NCBI GenBank assembly: GCA_024509075.1
Contig: JAKROC010000004.1
Coordinates: 1-47,998, forward strand
Length of the DNA stretch: 47,998 nt
DNA from: Endozoicomonas sp.
GTDB taxonomy: Bacteria; Pseudomonadota; Gammaproteobacteria; Pseudomonadales; Endozoicomonadaceae
Direction: 5' to 3'
Part shown: piece after piece, positions 18,701-26,914 of the stretch
Layout: the number at the start of each line of letters is the position of its first letter
Numbering within the stretch: position 1 is the first letter of the stretch
Program-made: the position numbers and the translations under genes
Notes under the pieces: model-generated
The model's database searches: none
What the model saw: only the letters and a program-made list of their open reading frames with translations
What the model was told of the DNA's origin: nothing

Positions 18701-20587
18701 ATCGGGATTGGCGACATGTCCGGCGATGTGTTTGGCAATGGTATGCTGCTGTCCAGGCACATTCGCCTGCTGGCTGCCTTTAACCATCAACACATTTTCA
18801 TTGATCCGGAGCCGGATGCTGAGGTCAGTTTCCAGGAACGCCAGCGGCTATTCAATCTGCCCCGGTCATCATGGGACGATTACGACCGGGACAAGCTGTC
18901 ACCAGGCGGTGCGATATTTCGCCGACAGCAGAAAACCATTGTGCTCAGCGAGTCAGCCCGAAAAATGCTTGCTGCAGAAAAAACCGTGCTTTCACCAGCA
19001 GAGCTGATTCAGACCATCCTCAAGACTCAGGCTGATCTGTTGTGGAATGGCGGCATTGGTACTTACGTCAAGGCCAGCAGTGAGAACAATGCTGACGTTG
19101 GTGACCGTTCAAACGACAACGTTCGTATAAATGCCACACAGTTAAATGTACGGACAGTGGCCGAAGGCGGCAACCTGGGTTTAACACAACTGGCCAGAAT
19201 CGAGTTCGCACGGGCAGGAGGCCTGATCAGCACCGATGCCATCGACAATTCCGGCGGCGTCGATAGCTCCGACCATGAAGTCAACATCAAAATACTGCTC
19301 AACCGCATGATGGACGACGGTGACATCACCACCAAGCAGCGCAATCTGCTGCTGGCCAGTATGACCGGTGAAATTGCCGCGCTGGTATTGCGTCATAACT
19401 ATTTACAAAGCCAGCGGCTGAGCCTGAGCCTGCAAAAGAGCGTTCAGCTGTTTAACGACCATCGCTTCCTGATTCGCAAACTGGAACTAAAAGGGCGGCT
19501 GAACCGATTGCTGGACTGCCTGCCTTCCGATACTGACCTGAAAGCCAGGGTCAAAGCAGGTGAAGGGCTGACCCGCCCGGAAATCGCCACGTTATTGTCC
19601 CACACCAAGCTGGATCTGTTTGAAGCACTGGTGGCTGCCCGGGTAGATCAGGACTCCGTACTGGCGGCCAAACTGCTGGAATACTTCCCATCGCCACTGC
19701 GGGAGCGGTTTGTGGAACAGATCATGAACCATCCCCTGAAAACCGAGATTCTGGCCACTCATCTGAGCAATGAGATCGGCAACCGCATGGGCGCTACGTT
19801 TATTGAGTACATCCAGCAGGCCACCCGCAATCCGGAACTGAATTGCGTCCGGGCATTCATGGCCATCAAGGAGATATTTTCCATTACCGCCATCTGGGAT
19901 CAGTTTGAGAATCTGGGATTTACGGTCAAAAACAGTATCCAGAACATTGAATTGTTCCGGATACAGCTGCATGTCGAAAAAGCCTGCATATGGTTACTCA
20001 GAAACCACAGCAATGAACTTGATATTGCCGCACTGATCAGCAACTACAAGCCGGGGGTCGCTGCCGTCAGCAGCCAGTTGCCGCAACTGCTCGGTGAGGA
20101 TGACTGTGAATGGCTCGGTGGCCGGGTTGCGGCCCTGCATGAAGCGCAGCTTCCACAACCATTGGCAGAAACCTGCGCCGGCCTGCGCTATCTCTATTAT
20201 GTACTGTTTATGGTCTGTGTTGCCGAAAAATACAAACTGACTGTTATCAATGTGGCCTCAGTCTTTTTTGCTCTTGAGGATGCCCTGTACCTACCATGGT
20301 TGCGGGAGCAAATCCGCCAGCTGCCGGTAAATGACCTTTGGCAACGCAAGGCGCAATCATCACTCAAGGATCAGCTGGATCGTACTCTCAACGATAACTG
20401 CATCAACGTACTGACCCATTCAAAAGAACAGCCGGAACAACAGCTGAAACAGTGGCTGGAGAAAAACGCTGAACCTGTTGAACGTTGGAAGGCAACCGTC
20501 GTTGAAATACAATCGGCCCGGGAAAAAAATTTTGCCATGCTCTCTGTTGCAGTGCAGGAGTTATCACTGATCGCCTCGACGCGCTGA
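15764..20587 (+). CDS. gdhB: NAD-specific glutamate dehydrogenase, 180-kDa type
   Basis: About 1607 residues from ATG 15764, which has AGGGG six bases upstream; an in-frame ATG at 15725 lacks such a site. These large enzymes oxidise glutamate to 2-oxoglutarate and ammonium with NAD, feeding amino-acid carbon to the TCA cycle. The N-terminal about 700 residues are regulatory (ACT-like segments). The catalytic part begins near residue 800 with GGKIARGGLRWSDR, then the lysine-bearing VPHGAKGGFVTK near 842. The dinucleotide-binding fold shows GIGDMSGDVFGNGM near 981, then LLWNGGIGTYVKAS and NVRTVAEGGNLGLTQ. The length matches the 1600-1620 residues of Pseudomonas GdhB. The gene stands alone and is followed within 4 bases by a dispersed repeat. 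Confidence 0.95.
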   Translation: MSRFQDFRAVIVNQVQALLAKRMSRKECEQILSLADAYYQDVSPQDLTQINSDDCYGALLCLWQFLQSRPAQQIKVRVYNPEPETHHWHSTHSIVEIIVMDMPFLVSSVLMELDRQKIKVYALNHPTLLCQRDGSGHLRTVGPDPLAHSEALVRMAIDRQPDRAHLTRVARGIRNTVEDVHRAVSDWEAMQSRLAEAIQWCQEHRPTQDEEHEETLAFLHWLKKDNFLFIGFRFYEIIEQSDNMQLRARTRSGLGTFREDQSDDQLEVPANIAARIRAPELLVITKSTNRSTVQRNAHLDYIGIKQFNDERRVIGEWCFFGLFSSTAYNAGLDTIPLIRKKVARLIQNICHCANSHRGNALRHIINSYPRDELLQASYIQLEGVINGILDCHELRQLKVFLRPDAYDRFITVLVYVSRDNFNTELRLKMQRILLNELGGNSIDFNVQLSENPMAQLRFTVHCQSATALNVDVEQLEAMIHEAMLSWSDRLQQSLKEAFGEAAGNRLTQCYLEAFPAAYREDVTPRQSVADIQRLEAIKDHHPISTSLYRPVTDHYRWHFRVLGKGPLLALSDILPILEKMGVKVRSARPYAINPSGLQRVWVLDFSIEPVGSAMATPASVGNTNLEDAYLREQFREVFIRTWKGQMENDGFNGLVVSAGLNWEQVVLIRALSKYLLQLQVPFSQSYMQKVLNSNPAVVREIADLFSIRFYPGFRGDRQTMASNSSERINQLLDKVANLDEDRILRHFLSVIEAISRTSAYQKKDGEPKGYLAFKLVPGQIPTSPQPRPMFEIFVYSPRFEGIHMRGGKIARGGLRWSDRMEDFRTEILGLVKAQMIKNAIIVPHGAKGGFVTKRLPASGSREDVQTEGIACYRAFISGLLDLTDNLQAGNITPPQDVIRYDDDDPYLVVAADKGTASFSDIANDVAKVYGFWLGDAFASGGSQGYDHKKMGITARGAWESVKRIFKEREIDTQSQDFTVIGIGDMSGDVFGNGMLLSRHIRLLAAFNHQHIFIDPEPDAEVSFQERQRLFNLPRSSWDDYDRDKLSPGGAIFRRQQKTIVLSESARKMLAAEKTVLSPAELIQTILKTQADLLWNGGIGTYVKASSENNADVGDRSNDNVRINATQLNVRTVAEGGNLGLTQLARIEFARAGGLISTDAIDNSGGVDSSDHEVNIKILLNRMMDDGDITTKQRNLLLASMTGEIAALVLRHNYLQSQRLSLSLQKSVQLFNDHRFLIRKLELKGRLNRLLDCLPSDTDLKARVKAGEGLTRPEIATLLSHTKLDLFEALVAARVDQDSVLAAKLLEYFPSPLRERFVEQIMNHPLKTEILATHLSNEIGNRMGATFIEYIQQATRNPELNCVRAFMAIKEIFSITAIWDQFENLGFTVKNSIQNIELFRIQLHVEKACIWLLRNHSNELDIAALISNYKPGVAAVSSQLPQLLGEDDCEWLGGRVAALHEAQLPQPLAETCAGLRYLYYVLFMVCVAEKYKLTVINVASVFFALEDALYLPWLREQIRQLPVNDLWQRKAQSSLKDQLDRTLNDNCINVLTHSKEQPEQQLKQWLEKNAEPVERWKATVVEIQSAREKNFAMLSVAVQELSLIASTR

Positions 20588-20590
20588 CGA

Positions 20591-20734
20591 TATACCCGTC
20601 GCCTTCCAAATTGCTACTTTGTTGGCTGCATTCGCTCACCCCGGTCACATAATATTTCTATGCTCCCGGCACCCGAGGGCATAAAGGCTTCGCTCATTTG
20701 CCGCCTCGAATCAACTTGAAATCCTTTGGGTATA
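20591..20734. repeat. Dispersed palindromic repeat, copy A
   Basis: A 144-base non-coding element immediately after gdhB, bounded by TATACCC and GGGTATA. The outer 23 bases on each side form an imperfect inverted repeat. The core (gttggctgcattcgctcacc, then ccggtcac...ccgg) closely matches copy B at 43927-44033. The style resembles MITE/REP-like intergenic repeats of enterobacteria that also begin and end in ATACCC/GGGTAT. It may also fold as a terminator for gdhB. Confidence 0.75.
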
Positions 20735-20751
20735 GTCGGACACTTTTCGGA

Positions 20752-21539
20752 TCAATTATGCAGATGCACCAATATTTTCAGGTAACCACTGGGTGACAGA
20801 CCAAATCTGCCCTTGAACCGCTGGCTAAACCTGCATTCTGACTAGTAACCGCACATATGTGCTAGCGTAGCCACGTTGCAGTGGCCATTTTGCATCAGGT
20901 ACAGCGCGTGATTTCAACGCACTTCCACCAACACTTCCCGGTACGCTGTTCCTTCTTGTTTCAGTTTGCGAATCAGTGTCGCCCGACTCATGGCAAAATG
21001 CTCCGCCACGTCATCCAGCTTATGCTCACCGCCAAGAGTGAGGGACAGATAATGGCTTAATTTTTGCCGAAATGAGGTGCTGGAACTGGGAAATAGCCAA
21101 TGCAGTGCCCCCCTTTCTGCCAACTGCTGGTAGAGGCCCATGAGCCAGAACACCTGTGCCTGCGCATCATATTGCTCTGTTCAAAAGAAACCAGGGCGTG
21201 CAATGTCTCCTGAAGTGCGTGACTGGCATCAAGGATCGGTACACAGTGGGTTGCAGCGCACGTCATGCTCAGTTCGAGCATTGACTTCGGTGGCTGATAG
21301 TAAAAGCTGAACACTCTTGACAGGAAGCGCCCTTTGCAGGGTAGGTTTTCAAAACTGAGTGAGGCGCACGCCTCGCACAGCAACAGTGTTGAGCGCGAGA
21401 TATCAATGACCGACTCTTGCCAGAAAAAACGTTTGCTGCCAGAAATAATCCGAATAATGCTGGGAAAGAGAACCCTCACATTGTGCAACTTTTGCAGTCG
21501 CTCAGCACGATATATCGTGACTTGATACTGATGGTTCAC
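20752..21539 (-). pseudogene. AraC-family transcriptional regulator, degraded
   Basis: Read leftward, the N-terminal about 115 codons (21539 to about 21185) run in one frame to LVSFEQ. A one-base frameshift near 21180 moves to the next frame, giving QYDAQAQVFWLMGLYQQLAERG and an AraC helix-turn-helix (HKLDDVAEHFAMSRATLIRKL). That frame meets TGA at 20914-20916 right after YREVLVEVR, then resumes NHALYLMQNGHCNVATLAHMCGY, hits TAG near 20842, and continues SECRFSQRFKGRFGLSPSGYLK to a natural stop at 20752. With one frameshift and two nonsense codons in a clearly conserved domain, this is a true pseudogene. Confidence 0.85.
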
Positions 21540-21562
21540 TATCCCCAGCTACCAACGCGCAG

Positions 21563-22101
21563 TTAACGTGTATAAGTCGAAGTCAGCACAGCTTTACCCA
21601 GTGCCGAGCTGTTGAGATTAAAACCAAACAGTGCAGACGGTGAGTCAGGGCCGAGGTTCAGTGTCGCCGTTGGCAGAGCCCAGACGGTGAACTGATAGCG
21701 GTGCATGCCGTCACCCTCCCGCGGGCAGGCGCCACCAAACCCAACGAAACCGTAGTCAATGCGTGCTTCTTTGCCTCCCGGGCGGGCAATATTGGCTCCC
21801 CGGGTATCCAGGTCACATTGGCTGGAATATCATAGGCGATCCAGTGCCAGAAGCCAGTTCCGGTGGGCGCGTCAGGGTCGCAGGCGGTGATGGCAAAACT
21901 CTTGGTACCCGCTGGGACATTTTTCCCCGAAAGTTGCGGCGACTTATTACCACCGTTACAACCAAAACCATTGAACTAGAAGGTTTTGGCCATGGGGTAG
22001 CCTTCCTTGATGTCCCGGCTGGTCACTTCCATGGCTTATTGTGCTGCCCCGGCAGCTATAAGAATGCCCAAGGCTAAAACGGATTTTGTGATTGGTCTCA
22101 T
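21563..22101 (-). pseudogene. Secreted YbhB/YbcL-type PEBP protein, degraded
   Basis: ATG 22101, with AAAGGAG eight bases upstream, begins a signal peptide (MRPITKSVLALGILIAAGAAQ) that runs into TAA at 22036-22038. After the stop the frame continues EVTSRDIKEGYPMAKTF, hits TAG at 21976-21978, then gives the PEBP core with [20 protein letters not shown]. Near 21800 (TWIPG) one base is out of frame; the remainder [19 protein letters not shown] to the final stop at 21563 lies in another frame. The motifs DPDAPTG, FWHW and HRY are those of phosphatidylethanolamine-binding (Raf kinase inhibitor-like) proteins. With two nonsense codons and one frameshift the gene is dead. It is adjacent to the AraC pseudogene and decaying with it. 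Confidence 0.85.
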
Positions 22102-22709
22102 GAGGGGGGGCTCCTTTACATCCATAAAAAATACAGCCTGTTTTTTGCTTCACCTTGGCTGCATCAATCGATCTTAACTTTTTTTCCCACAGCCAGTTTA
22201 TTCACTTCAAGAAGGCACAATAACTCAACCAAGTATCAAATTTTATGAATTTACTGAATTTTTTGACACTTTCAGTAGTATTCACTGTGATTGTCTGGTA
22301 GGCGTACAGCAAATATCTTCATTTGGTCAGCATTGTGCTGGATCAAAAACCAAAAACCAGCATTCACCCGGTGTTCAGGGCACAGACCTTGGTCAAATCA
22401 AGAGCAAAAAAAACCAGCGTCCGGGGAAAGAACACCGGTCATAAGGCTTAAGCCACAGAAAGCTCGAAGCGGCTACCACCTTGCTCACGGCATAGGAGCC
22501 AACGCAAAACACACAAAGTAAAACACACAATACGAAGTAACAAAGCCATTCAGAACGTACAAACTTCCTCACTTGGGTCAATTTGGCAAGCACACCAACG
22601 AAAAGTTCCCAAAAAAATAAATTATTTTTTCTCCTTTTAAATCAATCATTTTTAGTGATTTTTCCATAACACCAAGGCTTCTGTCGAACACTGCGCAAGA
22701 CAACAAAAT
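22102..22709. other. Intergenic region, no gene seen
   Basis: About 600 bases, partly AT-rich, between the PEBP pseudogene and the polA terminator. Short open frames exist on both strands but lack ribosome binding sites and recognisable sequence. In E. coli the small RNA Spot 42 lies just downstream of polA; I looked for it here and did not recognise it. Confidence 0.4.
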
Positions 22710-22738
22710 CCCATGGGTTCAGAGGGAACGGCCATGGG
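22710..22738 (-). terminator. Terminator of polA
   Basis: A stem cccatgg / ccatggg with a 15-base loop begins 14 bases after the polA stop and is followed on the minus strand by a T-rich tail (gattttgttg). Confidence 0.55.
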
Positions 22739-22751
22739 GAGAAGGCAATTG

Positions 22752-25475
22752 TTAATGAGCCTCATCCCAGTTACCCCCAATCCCTGTCTCTACCAACAAC
22801 GGTACGCTAAGTGTCGCTGCGTTGCTCATCTGTTCTTTAATGCCGGCAACCACCGCCTCAGTGTGCTGTTCAGCCACCTCCAGCACCAGTTCATCGTGCA
22901 CTTGCATAATCACCCGGGCATCGAGCCCGGCCGTTTGCAGCCACAAATCCACCAGAATCATGGCCTTTTTCATGATGTCTGCCGCGGTGCCTTGCATGGG
23001 GGCATTGATGGCGGTTCGCTCAGCACCTTGCTGCCTCATTTTATTGCGGGCATTAATCTCCGGCAGATAGAGGCGACGGCCAAAAATGGTCTCCACATAG
23101 CCATTTTCCCGAGCGAACGTTTTGGTCGTCTCCATGTATTTGAGAACGCCGGGATAACGCTGAAAGTAAAGATCGATGTATTCCTGAGACGATTTTCTTG
23201 AGACGCCCAACTGCTTGGCCAGCCCAAACGACGACATGCCGTAGATCAGGCCAAAATTGATGGCCTTGGCACTGCGTCGCTGATCATTGCTGACATCATC
23301 AAGAGCCACGCCAAACACCTCTGCGGCGGTGGCTTTGTGAATGTCCAGCCCGTGGGCAAAGGCATCCAACAGCCCCTGGTCTTCAGACAAATGCGCCATA
23401 ATCCTCAGCTCGATCTGCGAATAGTCCGCCGCCACCAAGCGGTAGCCTTGCGGGGCAATAAACGCCTGACGGACCCGACGGCCTTCCAGTGTGCGGATGG
23501 GAATATTCTGCAAATTCGGATCCGAAGAAGAGAGTCGCCCGGTGGCCGTTACCGCCTGATGGTAAGAGGTGTGGATGCGCCCGGTGGCCCCGTTGATCAT
23601 CTGCGGCAGTTTATCGGTATAGGTGGACTTGAGCTTGCTCAGGCCGCGATGTTCCAGAATCAGCCGGGGCAACGGGTAATCCAGTGCCAGCTCTTGCAGC
23701 ACGTCTTCAGCGGTGGACGGTTGGCCCTTGGGGGTCTTTTTGATCACCGGCAGCTGCAGTTTGTCAAAGAGCAGGGTTTGTAACTGTTTTGTTGATGCAA
23801 GATTGAACGCTTCTCCAGCCTCGTGATGGGCGGCGCTTTCCAGCTCTTTTAACCGCTGCCCCAACTCAATACTCTGCTGATTCAGCAAGGCTGCGTCCAC
23901 CAGGGCGCCCTGACGTTCAATGCGTGAGAGAATTCCCACCAAAGGCATTTCTATTTCCTGAAAAACCCGATTCAACCCGGCTTCTGACTGCAACTGCGGC
24001 CAAAGCGTCTGGTGCAGACGCAAGGTGATGTCGGCATCTTCTGCCGCATAGGGGCCGGCCTGTTCCAGATCAATTTGATTAAACGTCAGCTGTTTACCGC
24101 CCTTGCCGGCAATGTCTTCATATTTGATGGTTTGATGGCTCAAATAGTGCTCAGCCAGGGCATCCATATTGTGACGGGTTGCGACAGAATTGAGGCAATA
24201 GGACTCCAGCATGGTGTCAAAAGCGATACCTTGCATGTGAATGTGGTAACGGGCCAACACGCTTTGGTCGTATTTCAGGTTCTGGCCAACCTTCTGTTTG
24301 GTTGGGTCTTCCAGTAAAGGCTTCAGGGTTTCCAGCACAAAGCTGCGTTCAAGTTGATCCGGTGCACCAAGATAATCGTGAGCCACCGGCACGTAAGCGG
24401 CTTTGCCCAGTTCAATGGCAAACGAGACACCGACAATCTCAGCACTCATGTAATCGAGACTGGTGGTTTCCGTATCAAAGGCAAACAGCGGAGCCTCTTG
24501 CAGCTGTTTTACCCAATCCAGAAATTCGGTTTTGTCCGTCACCACACAGTAGTCACCGGCCACCCCGGGAGACTGAATAGCATCGGACTCTTCCTGTTCC
24601 AGTTCGGCAATGAGCGTCCGAAACTCATACTCCTGAAACAGAGCCAGCAACTGAGTCTGGTCAACCGGCTGCATCACCAGATCATCAATGGAAACCGCAA
24701 CATCGGTTTTAATGGTGGCCAGCTCTCGGGAAAGCAGCACAACCTCTTTGTGTTCCTCAAATTTTTGCGCAAAGTTTTTACTGCCACGAAACCCAAGCGC
24801 CGCGACTTCATCCAACCGATTGGCAATCTCATCAATCCCACCGATGCCGTTGAGCAGAGCCAGTGCGGTTTTCTCACCAACGCCGGGCATGCCGGGGATG
24901 TTGTCACTGCTGTCCCCCTTCAGGGCGAGCAGGTCAACCATCAACTGGGCCGCAACTCCGAACTTTTCCTTAACACCCTCAAGATCGGTGAACGTGTCAT
25001 TCATGGTATCGATCAACGAGACGTGCTCGGTCACCAGCTGGGCAATGTCTTTGTCGCCGGTGGCGATGATGGTATTGACCTTACGCTGCGTGGCTTGGCT
25101 GGCCAAGGTGCCAATAACATCGTCCGCTTCCACGCCGTCGATCATCAGCAGGGGCAGCCCCAGCGCCCGAACGATTTGATGGATCGGCTCCACCTGGGGA
25201 CGCAAATCGTCCGGCATGGGCTTGCGGGTGGCCTTGTAATCGCTGAACAGCTCGTGGCGAAAGTTTTTCCCTTTGGCATCAAAAATTACTGCCACCAGGC
25301 TGTTTTGGTGCTCCCGCAGCAAACTGCGCAGCATGTTCGTCATGACGCGAATGGCACCAGTTGGGCGACCGTCGGCCGTTCTCAGATTGGCTCGCTCAGA
25401 AGCGTGGTAGGCTCTGTACAGGTAAGATGAGCCATCAACGAGGATGAGTGGCGGCGTGCTGACGGGTTCTGACAT
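22752..25475 (-). CDS. polA: DNA polymerase I
   Basis: A 907-residue repair and Okazaki-fragment polymerase (E. coli 928). The 5'-3' exonuclease covers roughly residues 1-295 (ILVDGSSYLYRAY, VEADDVIGTLA, GDKDIAQLV, GDSSDNIPG). The 3'-5' proofreading domain keeps its acidic residues: D334 and E336 in FDTETTSL, D403 in NLKYDQS, and Y476 with D480 in YAAEDADITL, so proofreading is expected. The polymerase domain has ADYSQIELRIMAHLS, the O-helix RRSAKAINFGLIYGMS and motif C VHDELVLEV. The gene is monocistronic with its own hairpin. Confidence 0.98.
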   Translation of the reverse strand: MSEPVSTPPLILVDGSSYLYRAYHASERANLRTADGRPTGAIRVMTNMLRSLLREHQNSLVAVIFDAKGKNFRHELFSDYKATRKPMPDDLRPQVEPIHQIVRALGLPLLMIDGVEADDVIGTLASQATQRKVNTIIATGDKDIAQLVTEHVSLIDTMNDTFTDLEGVKEKFGVAAQLMVDLLALKGDSSDNIPGMPGVGEKTALALLNGIGGIDEIANRLDEVAALGFRGSKNFAQKFEEHKEVVLLSRELATIKTDVAVSIDDLVMQPVDQTQLLALFQEYEFRTLIAELEQEESDAIQSPGVAGDYCVVTDKTEFLDWVKQLQEAPLFAFDTETTSLDYMSAEIVGVSFAIELGKAAYVPVAHDYLGAPDQLERSFVLETLKPLLEDPTKQKVGQNLKYDQSVLARYHIHMQGIAFDTMLESYCLNSVATRHNMDALAEHYLSHQTIKYEDIAGKGGKQLTFNQIDLEQAGPYAAEDADITLRLHQTLWPQLQSEAGLNRVFQEIEMPLVGILSRIERQGALVDAALLNQQSIELGQRLKELESAAHHEAGEAFNLASTKQLQTLLFDKLQLPVIKKTPKGQPSTAEDVLQELALDYPLPRLILEHRGLSKLKSTYTDKLPQMINGATGRIHTSYHQAVTATGRLSSSDPNLQNIPIRTLEGRRVRQAFIAPQGYRLVAADYSQIELRIMAHLSEDQGLLDAFAHGLDIHKATAAEVFGVALDDVSNDQRRSAKAINFGLIYGMSSFGLAKQLGVSRKSSQEYIDLYFQRYPGVLKYMETTKTFARENGYVETIFGRRLYLPEINARNKMRQQGAERTAINAPMQGTAADIMKKAMILVDLWLQTAGLDARVIMQVHDELVLEVAEQHTEAVVAGIKEQMSNAATLSVPLLVETGIGGNWDEAH

Positions 25476-25936
25476 GGGCTAGGGGCTCACTTACGGTTAG
25501 GGTGACAAGGTACAACGCTCTCTGGCAGAAGCAGTGTAATCCTTTCCCCTGGATTAATCATGAGAAGAAAAGCCGGGATGTTCATCGAACCCTGTATGGT
25601 TTTTATACAGAGCATCAAGATAAATAGGCGAAAAATGCTGACAGAAAAAAACTGACCACAATCTGAATTTTTACAAAAATAACAGAAACACTTACAGTCT
25701 CTGAGGAAAACACAGAGAAACCGAGTCAGTCTACCTTACAAAACCAATACATTTTCTAGGGATGCGTCATCATTTCACCGTAATAATTCATATTCTGGGT
25801 TTTATCCTTCCCTGTTAATTTCCGCTTGGCACGATTTCGTCCGTTTTGAAAGCTTGCGTATTGGGAAATACGCAGGCTTTCTTTAATCCTACGTAGTGCT
25901 TCCTCAACCAACTGCTCATTTTACAGAAGTATTTAC
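25476..25936 (+). promoter_or_regulatory. Long leader or small-RNA region before the PepSY gene
   Basis: 461 bases without a gene. A promoter candidate on the plus strand pairs TTTACA (25670-25675) with TACAGT (25693-25698) at 17 bases. Downstream are a small stem (tctctg / cagaga) and, at 25849-25880, a strong terminator-like hairpin only 57 bases before the PepSY-type ATG. The layout suggests either a small RNA of about 180 bases or an attenuated leader. It matches no RNA family I know. Confidence 0.35.
25849..25880 (+). terminator. Terminator-like hairpin upstream of the PepSY gene
   Basis: A 14-bp stem (aaagcttgcgtatt / aatacgcaggcttt, one G-U) with a four-base loop, followed by ctttaat. 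No gene precedes it on the plus strand, so what it terminates is unknown. Confidence 0.5.
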
Positions 25937-26620
25937 ATGAGTTTTCAAAAAAAGTAATTGCTGCCGCTCTGGCAGTTGCTGCATTTTCTGGTGTAGCTCA
26001 GGCAAACGATTACAGACTGTATCGTGCCATGGAAAAGTACGACAACGTTGAGCTGCGTGCTGAAGAAGTACTGGCCAGGTACCCGGGCGTTATGTACAAA
26101 TTCGAAGCCAATATGGAAGGCCGTCGCCTGCAATACTCCTTCAGTCATCCAGTACGCCAAAAACCGTGTTGTTGAAGTGGAAGTTAATGCTTCTACCGGC
26201 AGAATTTCTTTCCCGGAATTCGGTCGCATCAAGCGTGACATGCCAACCGAAGCTGAAGCGGCTGTCATGATCGACATGAACACCGCCATGGGCATCGCTG
26301 AAGGCAAAACGGGTCCTTGCGTTGTTGAAGCCAGTCTGGATCTGGAAGGCAAGCGCGTTGACGAACGTTTCGTGTTCGACATGGAAGTTCTGAAGCCTAA
26401 CTACGAAATTAAAGTAGACGTTGACGCCAACACCGGTGACATCCTGGCTCCAGGTTGGGACAAGCCAAGCTTGGGAGACATTCCAGCTACACTTCCTTCC
26501 TATGGTGACGATCGTTATGACGGCGACCGCTATGGTGACGATCGTGACGACCGTCTGGAAGATTTTTTCGAACGTGACCGTGATGACGATCGCCGGGGTC
26601 GCAATCGTTGGGATGATTAA
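25937..26620 (+). pseudogene. Exported PepSY-type protein, two compensating frameshifts
   Basis: ATG 25937 reads four codons and then CAA AAA AAG TAA. In the -1 frame the same DNA gives a clear signal peptide (KKVIAAALAVAAFSGVAQA) and a first PepSY-like segment (ELRAEEVLARYPGVMYKFEANM). Near 26145 the frame must shift again, back to the starting frame, for VVEVEVNASTGRI and a second repeat (VFDMEVLKPNYEIKVDVDANTGDIL). The C-terminus is a run of Asp/Arg/Tyr repeats (DDRYDGDRYGDDRDDR). PepSY proteins are small exported or membrane inhibitors. The two shifts cancel, so a one-base loss in the A7 run and a one-base gain at 26145 would explain everything; sequencing error and real decay are both possible. 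A strong terminator follows. Confidence 0.7.
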
Positions 26621-26753
26621 TACAACATTTGTTGTTTAATTACCCAATGGATCAAACAAAAATCATTGGATTAGCGGTGTTGTTTGGTCTGACAAATTAG
26701 CGCCGCTGCTGTCTTCAGGCACAATCCAGTGACAAGAAGAAATGAGTCTTCAC

Positions 26754-26789
26754 AAAAATCCGGCATCAATCATTGGTGCCGGATTTTTT
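26754..26789. terminator. Strong bidirectional terminator after the PepSY gene
   Basis: A 16-bp stem with one G-U (aaaaatccggcatcaa / ttggtgccggattttt) and a three-base loop, with A and T runs on either side. It is a textbook intrinsic terminator. Confidence 0.85.
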
Positions 26790-26914
26790 ATGTCCGGTTT
26801 TGTCGCTACTTTGATACTAAAAATGTCGTATATTTGTGCACAACATTCCACACTAAGCCCCTCCCTCACACCAGCTTCACAGCCCTAAAAAACCAACAAC
26901 CCGAAAGACGACGG

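Noticed and set aside
17240..18793. 517-codon open frame antisense to gdhB
   Set aside because: It lies wholly within the well-conserved catalytic part of gdhB on the other strand; such long shadows are common opposite GC-biased coding sequence, and its protein shows no recognisable family.
22393..22593. Hydrophobic 66-codon minus-strand frame downstream of polA
   Set aside because: Starts with GTG without a ribosome site and has no recognisable sequence; the membrane-like stretch may be chance in AT-rich DNA.
22600..22751. Spot 42 RNA downstream of polA
   Set aside because: Its position in E. coli suggested it, but the sequence lacks the known conserved start and terminator of that RNA.
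24354..25430. 358-codon open frame antisense to polA
   Set aside because: Shadow of polA with no recognisable domain.
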